Assembly: GCA_035771175.1 (NCBI GenBank)
Contig: CM069600.1
Coordinates: 9,571,729-9,635,728, forward strand
DNA length: 64,000 bases
Direction: 5' to 3'
Origin: Paratinospora sagittata
Lineage: Eukaryota; Streptophyta; Magnoliopsida; Ranunculales; Menispermaceae
Each line of letters opens with the position of its first letter. The first letter of the stretch is position 1. Both the position numbers and the translations under genes were made by a program. Below the pieces are notes generated by a model. It did no database searches. It was not told where the DNA came from and was given only the letters and a program-made list of their open reading frames with translations. Shown here piece by piece: positions 34,701 to 49,700 of this stretch.

Positions 34701-37700
34701 CTGTGTTTTAATATCGTCTGTTGGTTGAATATAAGTCATCATTTATTGTTCCACTGCTTAATTTTTTGTGATCAGTATTGAGTCTATGCCTTTATCATTC
34801 ACTGCCGCTGACGGAAGTATTATGCCTTGGGGGAGATCGGGCTAGACTTTTAACAAAGTTATGGATAACTTACGTTGGACCATTGAATGGACTTTATCAT
34901 TCGTTGCCATTGACGGAAGTATTCAAGTTGTATTAGATGATATGTGACCTTAAGTTGAGTAATCAACTTGAAAGTATTTTACAATTGGTTATATGTATAA
35001 TATAGCCTTGGGACACTTGTCACAATACTTGAATAAAGATGGATGATGGATTTTAAATTGCATTGTTATACGTGCCTTGATTATGATATGTATGTGAAAC
35101 TGCATTTGTTTCTTACATGACTTTGAGCACGCATACATGGATTTTAGATGAATGGATGATGACATTATTGAATTCTATTTCACTGGGCACCTTTGGCTCA
35201 TTTTATTCCTAATTTTTCAAATTCTTCAGCTGCAGGGAAGGGCAAGGGAATAGTTTATCAGTGATAGAAGTGCCTTGCCAGAAGAATTGTTTTGATGTAG
35301 GTTTGGTAATGGTATACATGTGTTGTTATTTTGATTTTGTAAATATATGTATATAACACCCCAAATGTATAACTAAGTAGATGGTTGTAATTAATAGATG
35401 GATGTATAGGATAGATAGACACATATTGTTAGATGTTAACAGGGTTGGACCTTAAGAGACTGAATGATGATGTGAATGATAATATATTTGGATGGATATG
35501 ACATGTATATGTTTATTGGATGGATTATCAGGTATTTGAGATGTGTGAGATGTCCAATTTATAGGGGAGACTCTGTTGGAGTCTCGGTTGAGGCTTAATA
35601 GGGATCTAATGGTTCTATGAGTGATAGGATGGTTAGATTTCTGTGCCGGTTAGGGATGTCCTGAGGGGATTGTGAACGGGTCCTGACAGGAGGAATAAGA
35701 TTTATGTAGCCGACCCTGTGTAATTAGGAAAAAACCTTTGTTGAAACTTGAATCAAGTTAAATTGATGCACTAAAAAGTAAATTTTGCTAAAGAACTTAA
35801 ATTTATATACACCCAAAAACTAATTTGTTAGAATTTAGTCATTATTGTACTTAAAACTTTACTTGTTAGCTAAAATATTAACTAATTAAAGAAAATTGAA
35901 CAATGTTAAGAAATTTGAAAATTTTCAAACATTTAGTCATGCTTCAAAATTACAAAATAATTAATGATTGATTTTGGAACTTTAGTACTGTTAGAAGAAT
36001 TTTAAACTCAACTCAACTAAGCCTTTTCCCAACTACATGGGATCGGCTATATAACCTGCTTTCCTCCCCACTGCTTTATCAAGGGCTAAATTGATATCTA
36101 AATTACTTTAAAGAAATTTAAGCAAATAAAAATTTTAAAATATTAAGCTTATTTTTTATATGCAATGATATTGTTTACTATTGTATTAGGTGCAAAATAA
36201 TAAGGGAAAGGAATTACTGCTAATTAGATTAATTTTAAAATTAAACGTAAATTTTGTTTAATGTTTTGAATTTGTTCGATCTTTTGTTTTTACTTTTTTT
36301 TTTCAATTTTTTTCAACTATCTTCAAATTAACTTTTTCAAACCTATTCAATTTTTTGAATTTTCTCTTTTCCATGTAAACTGCAATTCAACTACTAAGAA
36401 ATCAAAAAAATTGCTTAAAGTTTGCCAAATTAATTTCATTTTACATTCACTGGCTTAAAATATGAAATTGTAAGCCCAATCTCCTCTATGATAGCCTTCC
36501 CCTCTCTTCAAAATGATAGTAATTCATAAAATCGCCTTGAAGGAGCAAGTTACAATTACTTAAAATTAGCCAAATTAATTTGATTGCAATTCATAAAATC
36601 ACCTTCAAAGAGCAAGAAGCATTCACAAAAGGGAGACAAATAATTGATGGCATATTTGTGGCAAAGGGATACATGCACTCAAAAATAAAAATCCAAGGAC
36701 AGTCTATAAGATCCAACTTCAGAAGGTAATCCCTTTGCTGAGAAAATTTTGAATAATAGATTTTTGTAGGTTTTATCTATAATTTTTTCTTTTTTTTCTT
36801 TTTTTTCTTTTTTTTTTCGTGTATGACAGATTTGTTACCCTTCTTCATTGAGAAACAATAAAATCAAATTGAATAACATATTTTAACAGTAGATTTTTAT
36901 GAATTTTTATTGGGTTATATTTATAATCTGTTAAATTTTTCTAACAAATCTCTTCTTTTTCTGATATAAGGGTTACTAATTTGCTAACTCTGATGATGCT
37001 TTGTTGAATAGTTTATAAAAACCAATAAACCATTAATTCTGTTCTTAAACATGGGCTTATATAAACCCATTAATCCTGTGAATATGAATCAATAAATCTT
37101 ATGTTCGTATTATGTTTTAAGAAGAAGAAGGAAAAAACAGATTTTAGTATTTTTTATATTTTTACTTCAGATTTTGGTGCCCATCTTAATCATATAATTT
37201 GAGATTTTGGTACATTTTAAGAATGTGTAATAAGGCGCGCATTAAAGATTTCAAACCGATCAAGGCAAAATGAACCAACTGAATGATTTGGTTTGGTTTG
37301 AGGTGATAGATCGGTAGGTTTGGTTTTAAAATTATCCAACTAATCAAGTTCAGTTTGGTTTTGATAAAAAACCGACCCAAACCAAACCATTGACATCCCT
37401 ACTTGTCATATTATAACGGTTATTTTCAATGTTTCTTAGAACCTGCTACTTTACTTTCAATACAGGGAGTATGGTCAACAAAATGAAAAGTCAGCAACTA
37501 AATCCTACATTAAAGTGCACTCCCTACAGAAATTACCAAAACAGAGAAAATGAACTGAAGAAAAGAAAAGAAAAGCAACCAAACCTTGGATCTAGGTAGA
37601 ATAAAATAATTTGAAACAGGAAAGTCTCCCAATAAGGGATAGGAATGGCTGTACAAACTCAAAAGAAAATGTTTTTCATCCAAAAGTTAAAAGGAAACTT

Positions 37701-40700
37701 ACTTCAACTCAAGGTTATAATTTGAGTCTCCTATTGCTTGAGCACACCGCTTCTTTGTGGCACGCATGAAACTGTAAACTTGATCGTGCCAACCACATGA
37801 TCGTAATCTTGAAGAAGCATCTTTGGCAAGCCTAAAGGGAAATTATGTAATTATCTTGTTGTAAGTTACTAAAGGATGATCGAAGAAAAAAAAAGAGACT
37901 TTTTAGGATTCAATTTATTTTTTGCATGCCCAGGTTAAATCCAGTCAAATAGGCAATGTTGCAATCATAAAATCACTACGAATGCACTTTGAAGTAAAGC
38001 AACACTTACATCTCTTTAAATCTCTCAAGGTCTTCCTGGTAACCATTTTGGGCAAGAAGATTCTCTGACACTTCATCCACAGACTTTCTCTTGGACCCAG
38101 AGAAAGAAGGGAAGTCCTTAACCTCATCTTGCTGCACATTAGCAGATTCCGGATCTCTGCTTGGTCCAACTGTTTGTCCTACTCCATTATCATGACATAC
38201 TTCTGTTTTCAACAATCTAACACCATTGCTTTGGATTTTACCATTAGCATGTGGTAGTGAAGTTTTATGCTTATGATCATGAACAGCTTTAGAAGACTTT
38301 TTCTCATTAGCAACATCATTATTGAAAACTGATGGTATCTCTTTTCTAGTTTTCCCAGTATTCCGTGAGTCTTTCAAATCTACGTGTCCATCCACACATC
38401 CATTACTAAGAATATTTCCATTTCCATTTAGTTTTTTTGAATCAAGAGCTTTGAAGTTACCAAACTTTATTCGAGGACTTGAACTTATTTTGCCATTCTC
38501 AGGAATGGCCACCTTATTCTCCCCTGAATAATGTGTTACTTGTGGTTTTGCAGCAACTATTTTCCGTTGCGAAATGGTATCCATGCCCGATGACGTATTA
38601 CCATCATTACAAGGAGACTCCAGCCCATTGGGTGCAGAAGCAGTCTTGGCTGTTCTTGGTCTTTGATTAGTGCGGGAGAAAAAAAGGATATAAACTTTCT
38701 CAGACAAAACCTCCTGCAGAGTTGAAATTGAAACATGGGAATCATTGCAGCAGTACCACCGGCCCATTGCATCCTGTACTCAATATAAAACAGGTAAATA
38801 AGTAACAGGTGGTGTAGAAGTCATGATAAAGAATAATGCTACTAAAACAGAGAAGAGATGAAAGACACTCTATATAAAGAGCAACCTTGATGTATGCATA
38901 GTAATGTCCAGACTCAGGTGAATAGCCCGAATGCACAATAGTGCCAAATAGGCTATATTCTGAATGTAGATCCTGCATTGTCAATAATAAAATAAATTTA
39001 AAAAAAAAAAAATTATGACCGCAGCAATCATGGATAGGAAACTAGCTGAATTCTAGTGAAAGTTGGAGGAATTTGGTTATAATTTGACTTGGCAAAGTGA
39101 AGTCTACCAGTAATACTGCTCATACTGGAAGAAATAAAACTGTTAAACATGCTCAAATACATTTATATCCAAGTTTTTGTTTCTGGCAATTTATAAATGA
39201 AATTTAAGTAACTAAGACAACATTCTTAATACAATTTCTGGTTATTGAGTGAAATCAACTGATCCTATGTTTATTGTTTAATTTGTATTTTAATTTTTTT
39301 CAATAAGAAATGAGAAGGCATGGATATCTTAATATGAGTAAAGTTAGTACATGAATTAAGTTTGTTAAGTAATAAAAATTTACCTTTGCTTCATACTAAT
39401 GATATGCATTAGCCCAGTGGCAACTAAATGCAGCAGATCCAACGGTTCTCCTTTATGCAAATTCCATACTGCTTTATTTCAGATTTTAAGGTAAGGGAAA
39501 CAAAATCTACAAAAACCTTAATTTTTGTTTTCCACATTTAACAAAGCTTTAGGGTATAGCCACGTTGGTCAATTAGGGTAGATGAAGCCAATCTTTTGAC
39601 TTTAATAACATTGTGATATATAACTGGTAAAATTTTATCTAAAATTCCTTTTCTCTGATACGTGTGTCAATGGACATGAAAATATTAGAGATCGTGGGTC
39701 CAATAAATGATAAATCTTCTGATCAAGCATGTTTTGCATTTTTAAATAAGAGACTAAGAAATTTATTTAGAATAAAAAGGGAGGGGAGGGGAGGGGGCAT
39801 AGAAGACTAGGTGTCCTATGGAGAAAAACATGGAATAAAAATTCCCCAAACATGGCCAAATTTTTTCATCCATTATTTTAATCATTGAATTGCTAATCAA
39901 ACATAAACAAAATATTACAAAAATCCATTGAAATTAGAAAAATATCAAAATATAATTTGTAAAATTCAGAAAATCCTCTGAGATTTTTACTTTTTAAACA
40001 TAAAGTAAAAAAGAAAAACAAAACAAAAATCAATGTTAAGTTCAACTTTTGTTAGAAGATGTTTCTAAAGAAAATAAATATGAGCCTAAAATACAATTTG
40101 ATATAGTAGTTTGAAATTTAAGAATCCGTAAAGGTAGAAGGAAAATAAGATTTTAAAAAACTCTAATCTACCAAAAAATGAACATATGATTAATATACCA
40201 TGCACAATCAACCATAGATCTCCTATATGTGTTACACATTTGAGTTATAATATACTTTGTTGCTCATACAATATGCATCAAGTATCAAAGAGATGCATTC
40301 TAACTTTAAACCATTATATTGTATAATTTAATGAATTTTAATTCTATAATTATTTTTATTTTAGAAAATCTAGAAAGAAATATAGCTCTCCCAATTTTTA
40401 TTTTTATTCTTTTGACAAGAAACAAAGAAGTATTGTATTAAGTATAAGAGTTGTACAAAGTATACATTCGGACCACGGTCCAATTCTATAAAACAAGACT
40501 ATCCAAAATTGGATTCCAACCCCTCAGCCAATTACCCACAGAAAAGCCCCTCGCAAAATTACTAGTGCTAACTTAGAGAGAAGCCAAGAAGAAGGAATTT
40601 TCCCAAACCACCCCACTCTCCTTAACTTGGTCATCAAAAATGCGATAGAGTTCCACTCCCTCCAAATAGACCAGACAACTGCAAAGACAACAACACGCCA

Positions 40701-43700
40701 GTAGTCACGAAACCGCCTAGGCAAAACTGAAACATCAGGAAAGGCCCAAAAAGCACAGTCATTGGGCAAACACTCCCACTAAAGAGAGGCTTCCCATCTC
40801 CTCCAAATCCATTTAGAGAACTCACAATCCACAAAAATATGTTGACTCGTTTCACCACTAGCCATGCAAAACAACACCAATTAGGGGAGAGATTCCAATT
40901 CTTTAAACGCCTTTGGAGAATGTCTGCACAATTCAACTTATCATGAACAATAGTCCATCCTAAGAATTTGGCTTTTGAAGTAACATGAGCTTTCCATATG
41001 AATTCATGGGGAAAATTTGAGAGCAGAGACAGGCTCATGGTTAGAACAAAGATGGTGAAAGAAAGATTCAACGTCCCATAGGATTTCCCCAAATTAATTT
41101 TGAATTCAAAGGTATTGATGTTAAGGGAAAATTCAATTTATTTATACTTGGGAGGAAAAACAAGTTACAACTAGAAAGGAAACTACAATACAAAAGAACG
41201 ATCCCTAATCAAATCCAAGAAAAGAGTTCCTTAGAAAAACCTATCCATACTCAACCAAATGGAAACTCTATATCTATAAGATCACAAAGTGCAATAGGCT
41301 CTCCAAAAGAGTCTTTGATTATCATACTATTCCTTTCAAGCCATAGGAACAACTGGATGCCTAATATGGAGAGATTCCATAAGGCCTTCCTCCTACTCCC
41401 CCGACTCATGGAAACATCAATGAAGATCTCCTCACAACAAGTTGGCATGGCCTTAAAAATATCAACATCCCCAAACAGATAACTTCAAACTCTTTGGGCA
41501 CACATGCAGTGGTTAGTCAACTCTAAATGCCTCTTACACGTAGAGCACCAATTAAGGAAAACGGAAGAAAAGAAAATAGGAATCTTATATTCAATTCATT
41601 TCCAAACAACAATTTCTCTACAACTAAAACCTTATTACAAATTACTTATAGACAACTATGTTACCCAAACTCTTTATGTTAGCCCGACGTACCCATGTCC
41701 GACACTTCATGATACGACATGGGATGGGAACAAAAAAGACAATAAACGAATGGAAAGAAGAACAAAGATGAAAGATCGTGAATTGTTGTACCGATGAATC
41801 CTAAGTGAATCGGTCTAAATATTAGGTGAATTGATCCAAATTAGTAGAGAATCAAACTGAATCGATAGTTGAATCGGTCCAAATCATTAATTAGCTAAAA
41901 AATGTTAATGTCTTTTTAACTTTATTTGTACTTTACATATACAAATATACGATACAAATTTATTTACATATTGTGAATTTTACCATTCATCAATCCAATT
42001 CCCAATTCGATTCATCAATCCTCAAAAAGATTTAATTTTGATTCACGATTTTGACTCCATGAGTAAGATTAAGAGGCCTTCCCAAATACTCATATAGTGT
42101 TCAGGGGTGGCACCTCCAAGACAAGTATTTTTAATCTCTAAGAGCAAAAGCTTTAATTTCTTCTGAATGAAAGGATTAATGTTTAACACTAGGAGAATAG
42201 GTTATATGGTCAAAATACTAGAAATTTATTTTGAAAAGAAAATTAAAAAAATAGGCAAAAGTGAGGCCTAAGCCTTATCAAGTCGTAAGCCTACAATTTT
42301 GGGGTACCTCAAGGTGTGCTACTTAAACACCTTTTAAAACAAAGGTGATAGTTATAGGAAAAGTTTTTACGATTAAAACTAATGTAAATGAGTTATAGGT
42401 CCAAAACTTGGAACCTAAGGTCTAATATTGATGACTTTTCACATTGCTCGGACTACATGTATAACGTTCAGATCTACTAGTTGATTCTAAAGATCCTAGA
42501 ATCATTAGGTTCTAGACCCAATTTAATTTCAGTTAAGAAAGCAGTTATGGACTCAATTTAATTTCAATTAAGAAAGCAGTTATGTTTAGATTGTATTTGA
42601 ATATCAAAATCACAGTAGTAGGACTGCTTAAACTTGTAAGAATAGAATCATAAACTCAGGTTAGCTGCAAAGGAGGTTTTGATGTGTGCAAACATGTTTG
42701 AAGGGGACTGGGTTAATTCCGTTATCAGAAAGAAATGTTGCAGTTGTGTAGTATGGCAATATGTTTAAAGGACTGGTTTAATTCCCTTATCAGAAATAAA
42801 TTCAGAATCAGTGAGTAATGTTGTGAGCCATGAGTTGTACAATTGATGAACTAAATGAAAATTTGTTTTATACCATGCATCCTCATGATTGAGAACTAAA
42901 TTAATCAAGTGGAAATTTTAATTTGAATGCAACTAATGTATGTTTCTCACTTTTTTTCAAGAATGAGTTAACTTGCATTCATTTCCAGCATATACGTTTC
43001 TTGAATCTAGATAGCATTTGAGTTTGAGTTACCATGTAACCCTTCACCCCGCATTGAATGAAGTACTTGTGAATGGGTTGTATCACCATGCTCTAGTGGA
43101 AGTCGTTCAAACTACTTGAAATTAAATAATGTGGTTGTTTGTATCTATCAATTTCCAAAATCTTGTGTACATGGCCATGGTTGCTAATGAGGAAACTACA
43201 TGAATAGAAGGAAGAAAGACATGACGCTCTAAAGATTGATTTTGCAAAGGCATATGATCATGTTGATTGTGAATTTCTCAACTTCAGCGTCAATAAGATC
43301 AATAAAGGGTTTGGCTCTAGCTAGAGAAAGTGGGTCAGAAGTTGTTTGAAACTTGTGTCCTACTCGACACTAATCAGTGAAAGGCCCTGAGAGAAATTTA
43401 AGGCCATAAGAGGTCTAAGACAAGGGATCCCCTCTCACCTTTTCTTTTTATTAAGGTGGTCGACATTCTAGGGAGATTGGTCAATCAGGCCAATAGGTAA
43501 CATGACACCTTATTCAGCCATTACTGACTCTAACAACAAAAAATGAGACCTCCAATGACTATTCTTATGCCAGTGGAAGTTGTAATGGCCACTACCAACA
43601 AACCCTTCTTTGAAAAACCCTTATCACGACTAAATTTGTCCAAACAAGCGTGCTACTAATATTAAGAAACTCCAACAACAAGATCATCTCCAACAATATT

Positions 43701-46700
43701 TTGACGGTAGAGAAGTTATATATATTGCCAGCGAAGCTTTCTCTTCATCCAATAAATTATTTTTCCCCTTTCCTCCATTTTTTCTTGATATCTTCTACTA
43801 GTAACTTTTTCTTGTGTATGTGTTTATTTCATCTATTAAGAAAAAAAAAAGTTTTTTTTTCATCCCAATAGTTTTTTATTTCTCTTGCTTGCTTTTTTTC
43901 TATATGATGGTTATCCTCTCTATCAACGGTGACAAAGGCTTGGGGTTTTTTTTTTTTTTTTCCTTTAATATTGCACTTCAATAATGAGTTTTGTTCTTTT
44001 TTAGAAATATTAATTGATTATTTCCCCTTCTAGTGGTTAGAATCTATGTTACCCAGACTCCAAGGTTCGAAATTTCGATTTCGCCCGACACTTCGACCTT
44101 TAAAAATTAGAATTAATTCGGAGAAGTTTGAGAAGTCTTGGAGAATTATTGTAAAAATTCGCCAACTTAAAGAAGTTTAAAGAATTTTTATATAGATGTT
44201 AAAATATGCATAATTACTATTAGAAATGATGAAAACAAACATAAATAGATACTTTTCAAATATAAAAGTATAAATATAATCGGTGGAAACATGTGTTTTT
44301 ACATTAACATTGTTTAACGCACATCCAAGGATCGAAAATTCGATTTCAACTTGACTTCGGTCACTTGAAAATTGGAATTAATTTGGGGAAGTTTAATTTA
44401 ACATGGAGAATTTTTGTAAAAATTTCCTAATTAGAGAAGTTCAGAGAATTTTTTTATATATGCTTAAATATATAGATTTATTGAAGTATAAGCAAAAAAA
44501 CTAATATAAATAAACACTTTTAATTCATAAAAACACCAATAAGTGACCTAACAAAATCAATTTTATTAAGCGGATTGATGAATTTGAAATGGTTGCTTTT
44601 GGTCTTAATTTATTTTCTTTGTTTTGATATTTAGTTTTTTGGTGGGTGGCTTCTCAACCCCATATACTTTGCTAGTTTGAATCCCACTATGCTTAATTTA
44701 TTAGTTTATTATTTAAATGTATTATTTTTTTATCTTGTTTTATAAGAGTTAACTAAAAGAAGATGGCTTTGGAAACTTTTTAATTTATTTTTAAGTTTTT
44801 ATCTTATTTCAACTTTATTTATTTATTTATTTCTTCTTTTCTTCTCTTTTTGGTAAAGCATATCCCATAAACTACATAATTTGTTAGCTTATTAAATTAT
44901 TTTTTAAAATTTATATTGCTATGTTGGTTGATGAAGTTGAAAATAATACATAATTATTGATATTTTTTTGTTTTTATTAATGAAATAACATTTTTTTACT
45001 TCTTTGTCGAATTTCATCGAACTTTGTAGAATTTTATCGAACTTTGTCGAATTTTATCGAATTTCTTGTCGAATTTTTGCATTTTTGAATTGAAAAATAG
45101 AAATTTTATTGAAGTTTGTCGAATTTTGTCGAATTTTATCGAACTATTTCGGCGAATTTTTATATTTTTTATTTTACATCCACTTTGCACTTCCATGGTA
45201 AAAAAAGAGAAATAATTCGTAGAAGTTCGCCTAATTTCGGAGAATTTTCGAACCATGCCAGACTCTTTACTTTAGCCCGACGTTCCTGTGTCCGACACTT
45301 CATGATACGACATGGGTGTGGGATGTGTCCGACACTATAGATTTTAGAATATTACTATGTCGATTCTTCAATGGAAAGAAGAGAAAGCCTGTAAAAAAAT
45401 AATGACTAATAGGTGAAATTCACTTAAGTGGGAGAAAAAAAGGACAATAAATGAGCGAAAAGAAAAAAAAAAAGGAAAGAACAACATATAATATAGTCAA
45501 GCCCCCATATCCCAGAGTTTGAAAATGAACAAGTCAGACCTCTAGATATGTATCCATATCCGACACTCGTACCTGAGTTCAGTACCATAGGTTAGAATCA
45601 CCTAAAAATCCTATCCTCATAATTGTGTTTGCTTGACAATTGAAAACTTAGGATTATGTTTCTTTTTTGCTCATTATTGGTTTTACTCCATTGAATATTG
45701 TTGATCATTTTATCTATTAGTTTTTCACTTGATAATAATTTTATATTTTTTGAGAAGAAACACTTGATAATAATTTTATGTATGAATACTTTGGGTCTAT
45801 GATGTGTTAAGAATTTACACCATTTAATTCACAATTTGAGACTAATTGAGCTTAATTTCACATTCTAAGTTGTGAATTTTGGCTAATTTAAACTAATTTT
45901 GATTAATTGTTGATTTTGTAGGGAATTTGAGAGATTGGTGAAAAAAATGGTAATTATGCAATAATGGTGGACGAAATTAGGCTTGGGCTTGAGACTTGTA
46001 CCATAAAAATCACATGCTCACTTAGGGTTCCACTTGCTCACTTGGACATTTAACAAGAACCATTGGATTAAAATTAAAGAATCCAAGGGTTTGTATTGGT
46101 GATATATAACGAAATAGAAGTGAACAAAAAACCCTAGCTCTCATTTTTTATTTTGGAGGCACATAGGGAAGCTCTAGAGTTCATACTTGGAAAATGAAAA
46201 TTTTGAATTGAAAGCGTAGATTGAAGAAAGGTCGATTTTGGATGGTAGATTGAATCAAAAGAGGAGCATAGCTAGGCAAACTTGAATTGAGCATTTCTAA
46301 TCTTTTCCTCTTTTTTATTTGTTTCTATTTTGTTTAATTTAAACAATGATGATGAACATGTTTCATAAAATTATGAAACAAACAGTAGCCTTACATGGAA
46401 CCTTCATTTCCCTAGAGCCAGGGAACTAAACGAGATAACAGTCTTTTTAGCCAAGTTGGAACAGGTACATTTTTCAAACATCCCAAACCATTTCCGGTGG
46501 ATTCTTGAACCTAACGGACAATACTCATGCAAATCTCTTGTTCAAAACATCCAATCCTCTTCCACACAGCTTTTGGTCCATTTCCCAGTGGCGGCATTTT
46601 TATGGAAAGCACAAATTCCATTGAAAGTTAAAGTGTACGAATGGTTACAGGCTCACAGGAGATTAGATACTCTTGATCTATTACAAAGATGTATGCCCAA

Positions 46701-49700
46701 CATGTACTTATCTCCTAAAGTGTTGCATTTTGTGTCTTCAAGCTGAAGAGGACCCGGACCATTTATTTTTGCATTGTCGCTCAGCGAGATGGATTTGGAA
46801 CACGTGGAATTGGTTCTCGGGGATGAGATTCTCTCCCCCAGCCAGCATCGAGGATTGTATGTCCCCCATTCATTCGGGTATTCTCTCCTCTTCTGCTAAG
46901 CATGTGGCAAGTATCACTTCATTTGCTACTCTTTGACATATTTGGCTCGAACGAAATAATCATTTTTTCAATAATAACCATAAGGAATTGCCTAAGTTGT
47001 GGGAGGAGATTAAGTTTATCGCCAACTCTTTGGTTCATGCGGCAGGTTTAATTCAAGGTCCTTCACTTTCAGATTGGATCCTTGATTGGGGTAGTTGTAT
47101 GCGCAATTTGTAATGTTAAGTAGTTGGGGTGGAGTAGGGAGGATTGGTAAGGTTTTGGTTTATGCTTGGCATGTTTGCACTTCTTGTGCTTATTGCCATA
47201 GTATTCTAAGCTCTCATATTTCAGTCAATCCAAAATCATCATTTCCAATCTTTGATCCTTTGTCGTATTTTAATTCGCATTTTTATTTTTTTAAGTTCAT
47301 TTTCATTAGTTAATTAGCCACTCTATTTTTATTTCCAAATATAGTTAGATTTAATCAATTTCAGTAATTAGCGACTTAAATACTTGAGGGAGCGATATTC
47401 TATCTCACTCTTTTACTTCTTGTGCGACCCGTTCACTTACAGGAAAGTTTTGAATTTTAGAATTTAAAATAAAATTTGTATCAAGTTTTTTGACGTCGTT
47501 ACTGGGGATTTACTCTCACTACTATTGATGTCAGTTATGTTTAGTTGTAATTTGGATTTTTTTTATTTGAATTTGTTCTTTTGTTTTTCAGGTACTTGGG
47601 TTAGTACATCACCAATGGCAACATATAATCAGTGGTCTACAGTAAATGTCTTTCACACTCCTGACGAGGTCTACTTCTCTGTGGGGGTCAATATTTGATC
47701 ACAAATTGCCAAGTGGGTAACCCATTTCTATCATCTCTCGTTCTAAAAGCCTTCAAGTTGCTGCCATTGATTTCAAAAGACTCCACTTCTCCATTTTGTA
47801 GCTTTATTTTACTTACTTTCATTTAAATTTTCTTCCTTAACAAAAACAAATGTTTGGAAACTCTTAGGATATGTTTGGTTCACAACTCCAAAACAATTTT
47901 CTATTTCCAGATAGGAAGAAAATGAAATAGGCATGAGATACGCGTTTGGTAACCAAGGATCTGAAAACTACTTTTTGAGTCTCTCTCTCACAAACAAGTG
48001 ATTTTTAGAAAACGATAAAACATCGTTTCCCAAGTTTTCTTTTTCAGTTTTCTGGGTATTGAAAATGAAAACAAAATACTGTTTTTAAATACCAAACCAA
48101 AGACAACCTTATGTTTCATGTAATACGCATGTTACCCTTTTTTCTAAGAAACAGACTATGATAAAAATTTTAGAAGGAAACACAAAGCAAAAAAACAAGG
48201 AATCTGTCAAGACCCTAGAGACACCAAAAGACCTTAAGATAAAATGGTCTATTCTCTAGTCAAATCTAAGTATCTAACAACAAAAAAAAACACTAAAGAG
48301 TTCTAGAACTAAAAAAAATTCCAAACTCAATCAAGACAAGGTTTAACCACAATGGTATCCAAAACAAAATCAACATTGCTTATGCACTCCTTAAAAATAC
48401 ATCGGTTTCTTTCAAGCTAAACACGCCACAACACAAAGGTAGAAGAATGCCATAACATCCATTGGAGTGGTACTTACTTCTAACATAAATTTTACGTTCT
48501 GCATGTTCACATACTTTCTTGAGAAGACCCAAATACAAGAAATTTCCTTCGATAATCTAGACTAATGAGACAATATGAAGGAGCATCGAAGAAAATTATA
48601 GTACGATGATTACCCATCACTCTTGCACAACACACACCAATTTGAAGAAATTGGCATAAAGGGCTTCCTCAAAGAAAATCAAGGATATTAAATGATGAAA
48701 GAAACAGACAAAAGGAGGGAAAATTGTGGATTACAAACTAAATGATGAAATCAAGGTTCGAAACTTCGATTTCGCCCTAAACTTCGACTTTCATAAATCA
48801 GAATTAATTCGGAGAAGTTTAATTCGACATAGAGAATTTTTATAAAAATTCGCTAAATTAGAGAAGTTTAGAGAATTTTTGCATATATGCTTAAATATCT
48901 AAATTTATTGTAGTATAAGCTAAAAACTAATATAAATAGACACTTTTAATACATAAAAATATCAATAAGCGACCTAACAAAATCAATCTTGTTAAGTGAG
49001 TTTATGAATTTGAATGACGGCTTTTGGTCTTAATTTGTTTTCTTTATTTTGATATTTAATTTTGTGGTGGCTTGTTTCTCGACCATATACTTTACTAGTT
49101 TGAATTCTATCATGCTTAATTTATTAGTTTATTATTTGAATGTGTTATTTATTAATCTTGTTTCATAAGAGTTAACTAAAAGAAGATGACTTTAGAAAAT
49201 CTTTTAATTTATTTTTAAGTTTTTATCTTATTTCAACTTTAATTATTTATTTATTTATTTATTTTGCTTCTTTTCTTCTTTTTTTGGTAAAGCATATCTC
49301 ATAAACTATATAATTTGTTAGCTTGTTAAATTATTTTTTAAAATTTATATTGCTATGTTGGTTGATGAAGTTGAAAATAATACATAATTATTGGTGTTTT
49401 TTTGGTTTCTATTGATGAAGTAACATTTTTTTACTTCTCTGTCCAATTTCATCGAAATTTTATCAAATTTCATCAAATGTTTTGTCGAATTTTTGCATTT
49501 TTTGATTGAAAACTAAAATTTTGTTGAAGTTTATCGAATTTCGTCAAAGTTTATCGAATTATTTTGGCGATTTTTTGCATTTTTTATTTTACACCCACTT
49601 TGCACTTTGATGGTTAAAAAATCGTAAAAATTCGCCGAATTTCGGCGAATTTTTAAACCATGGATGAAATAAGGAGTTTCCAATATAGTGGCCCAAAACT

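Larger units (their letters stand above)
33421..35688 (+). mobile_element. Large solo LTR, Ty3/gypsy-type (2.27 kb)
   Basis: It starts TGTAACGACCCTC and ends GGGTCCTGACA, flanked by AGAGG (33,416-33,420) and GGAGG (35,689-35,693), a 5-bp duplication with one mismatch. The 3' part has the conserved CACTGGGCACCTTTGGCTCA and CTTCAGCTGCAGG stretch of plant chromovirus LTRs. It carries no genes. It lies antisense inside UBP25-like intron 6. Confidence 0.75.
28753..37702 (-). other. UBP25-like intron 6 (8.95 kb)
   Basis: From its right (5') end it holds an unassigned AT-rich part, an RTE-like fragment, a 2.27-kb solo LTR, a broken L1-type LINE inserted in a MULE remnant, and an unassigned part (28,753-30,189) with no recognisable element. 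All retroelements with clear direction (LINE, solo LTR) lie antisense to the gene. Confidence 0.8.
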
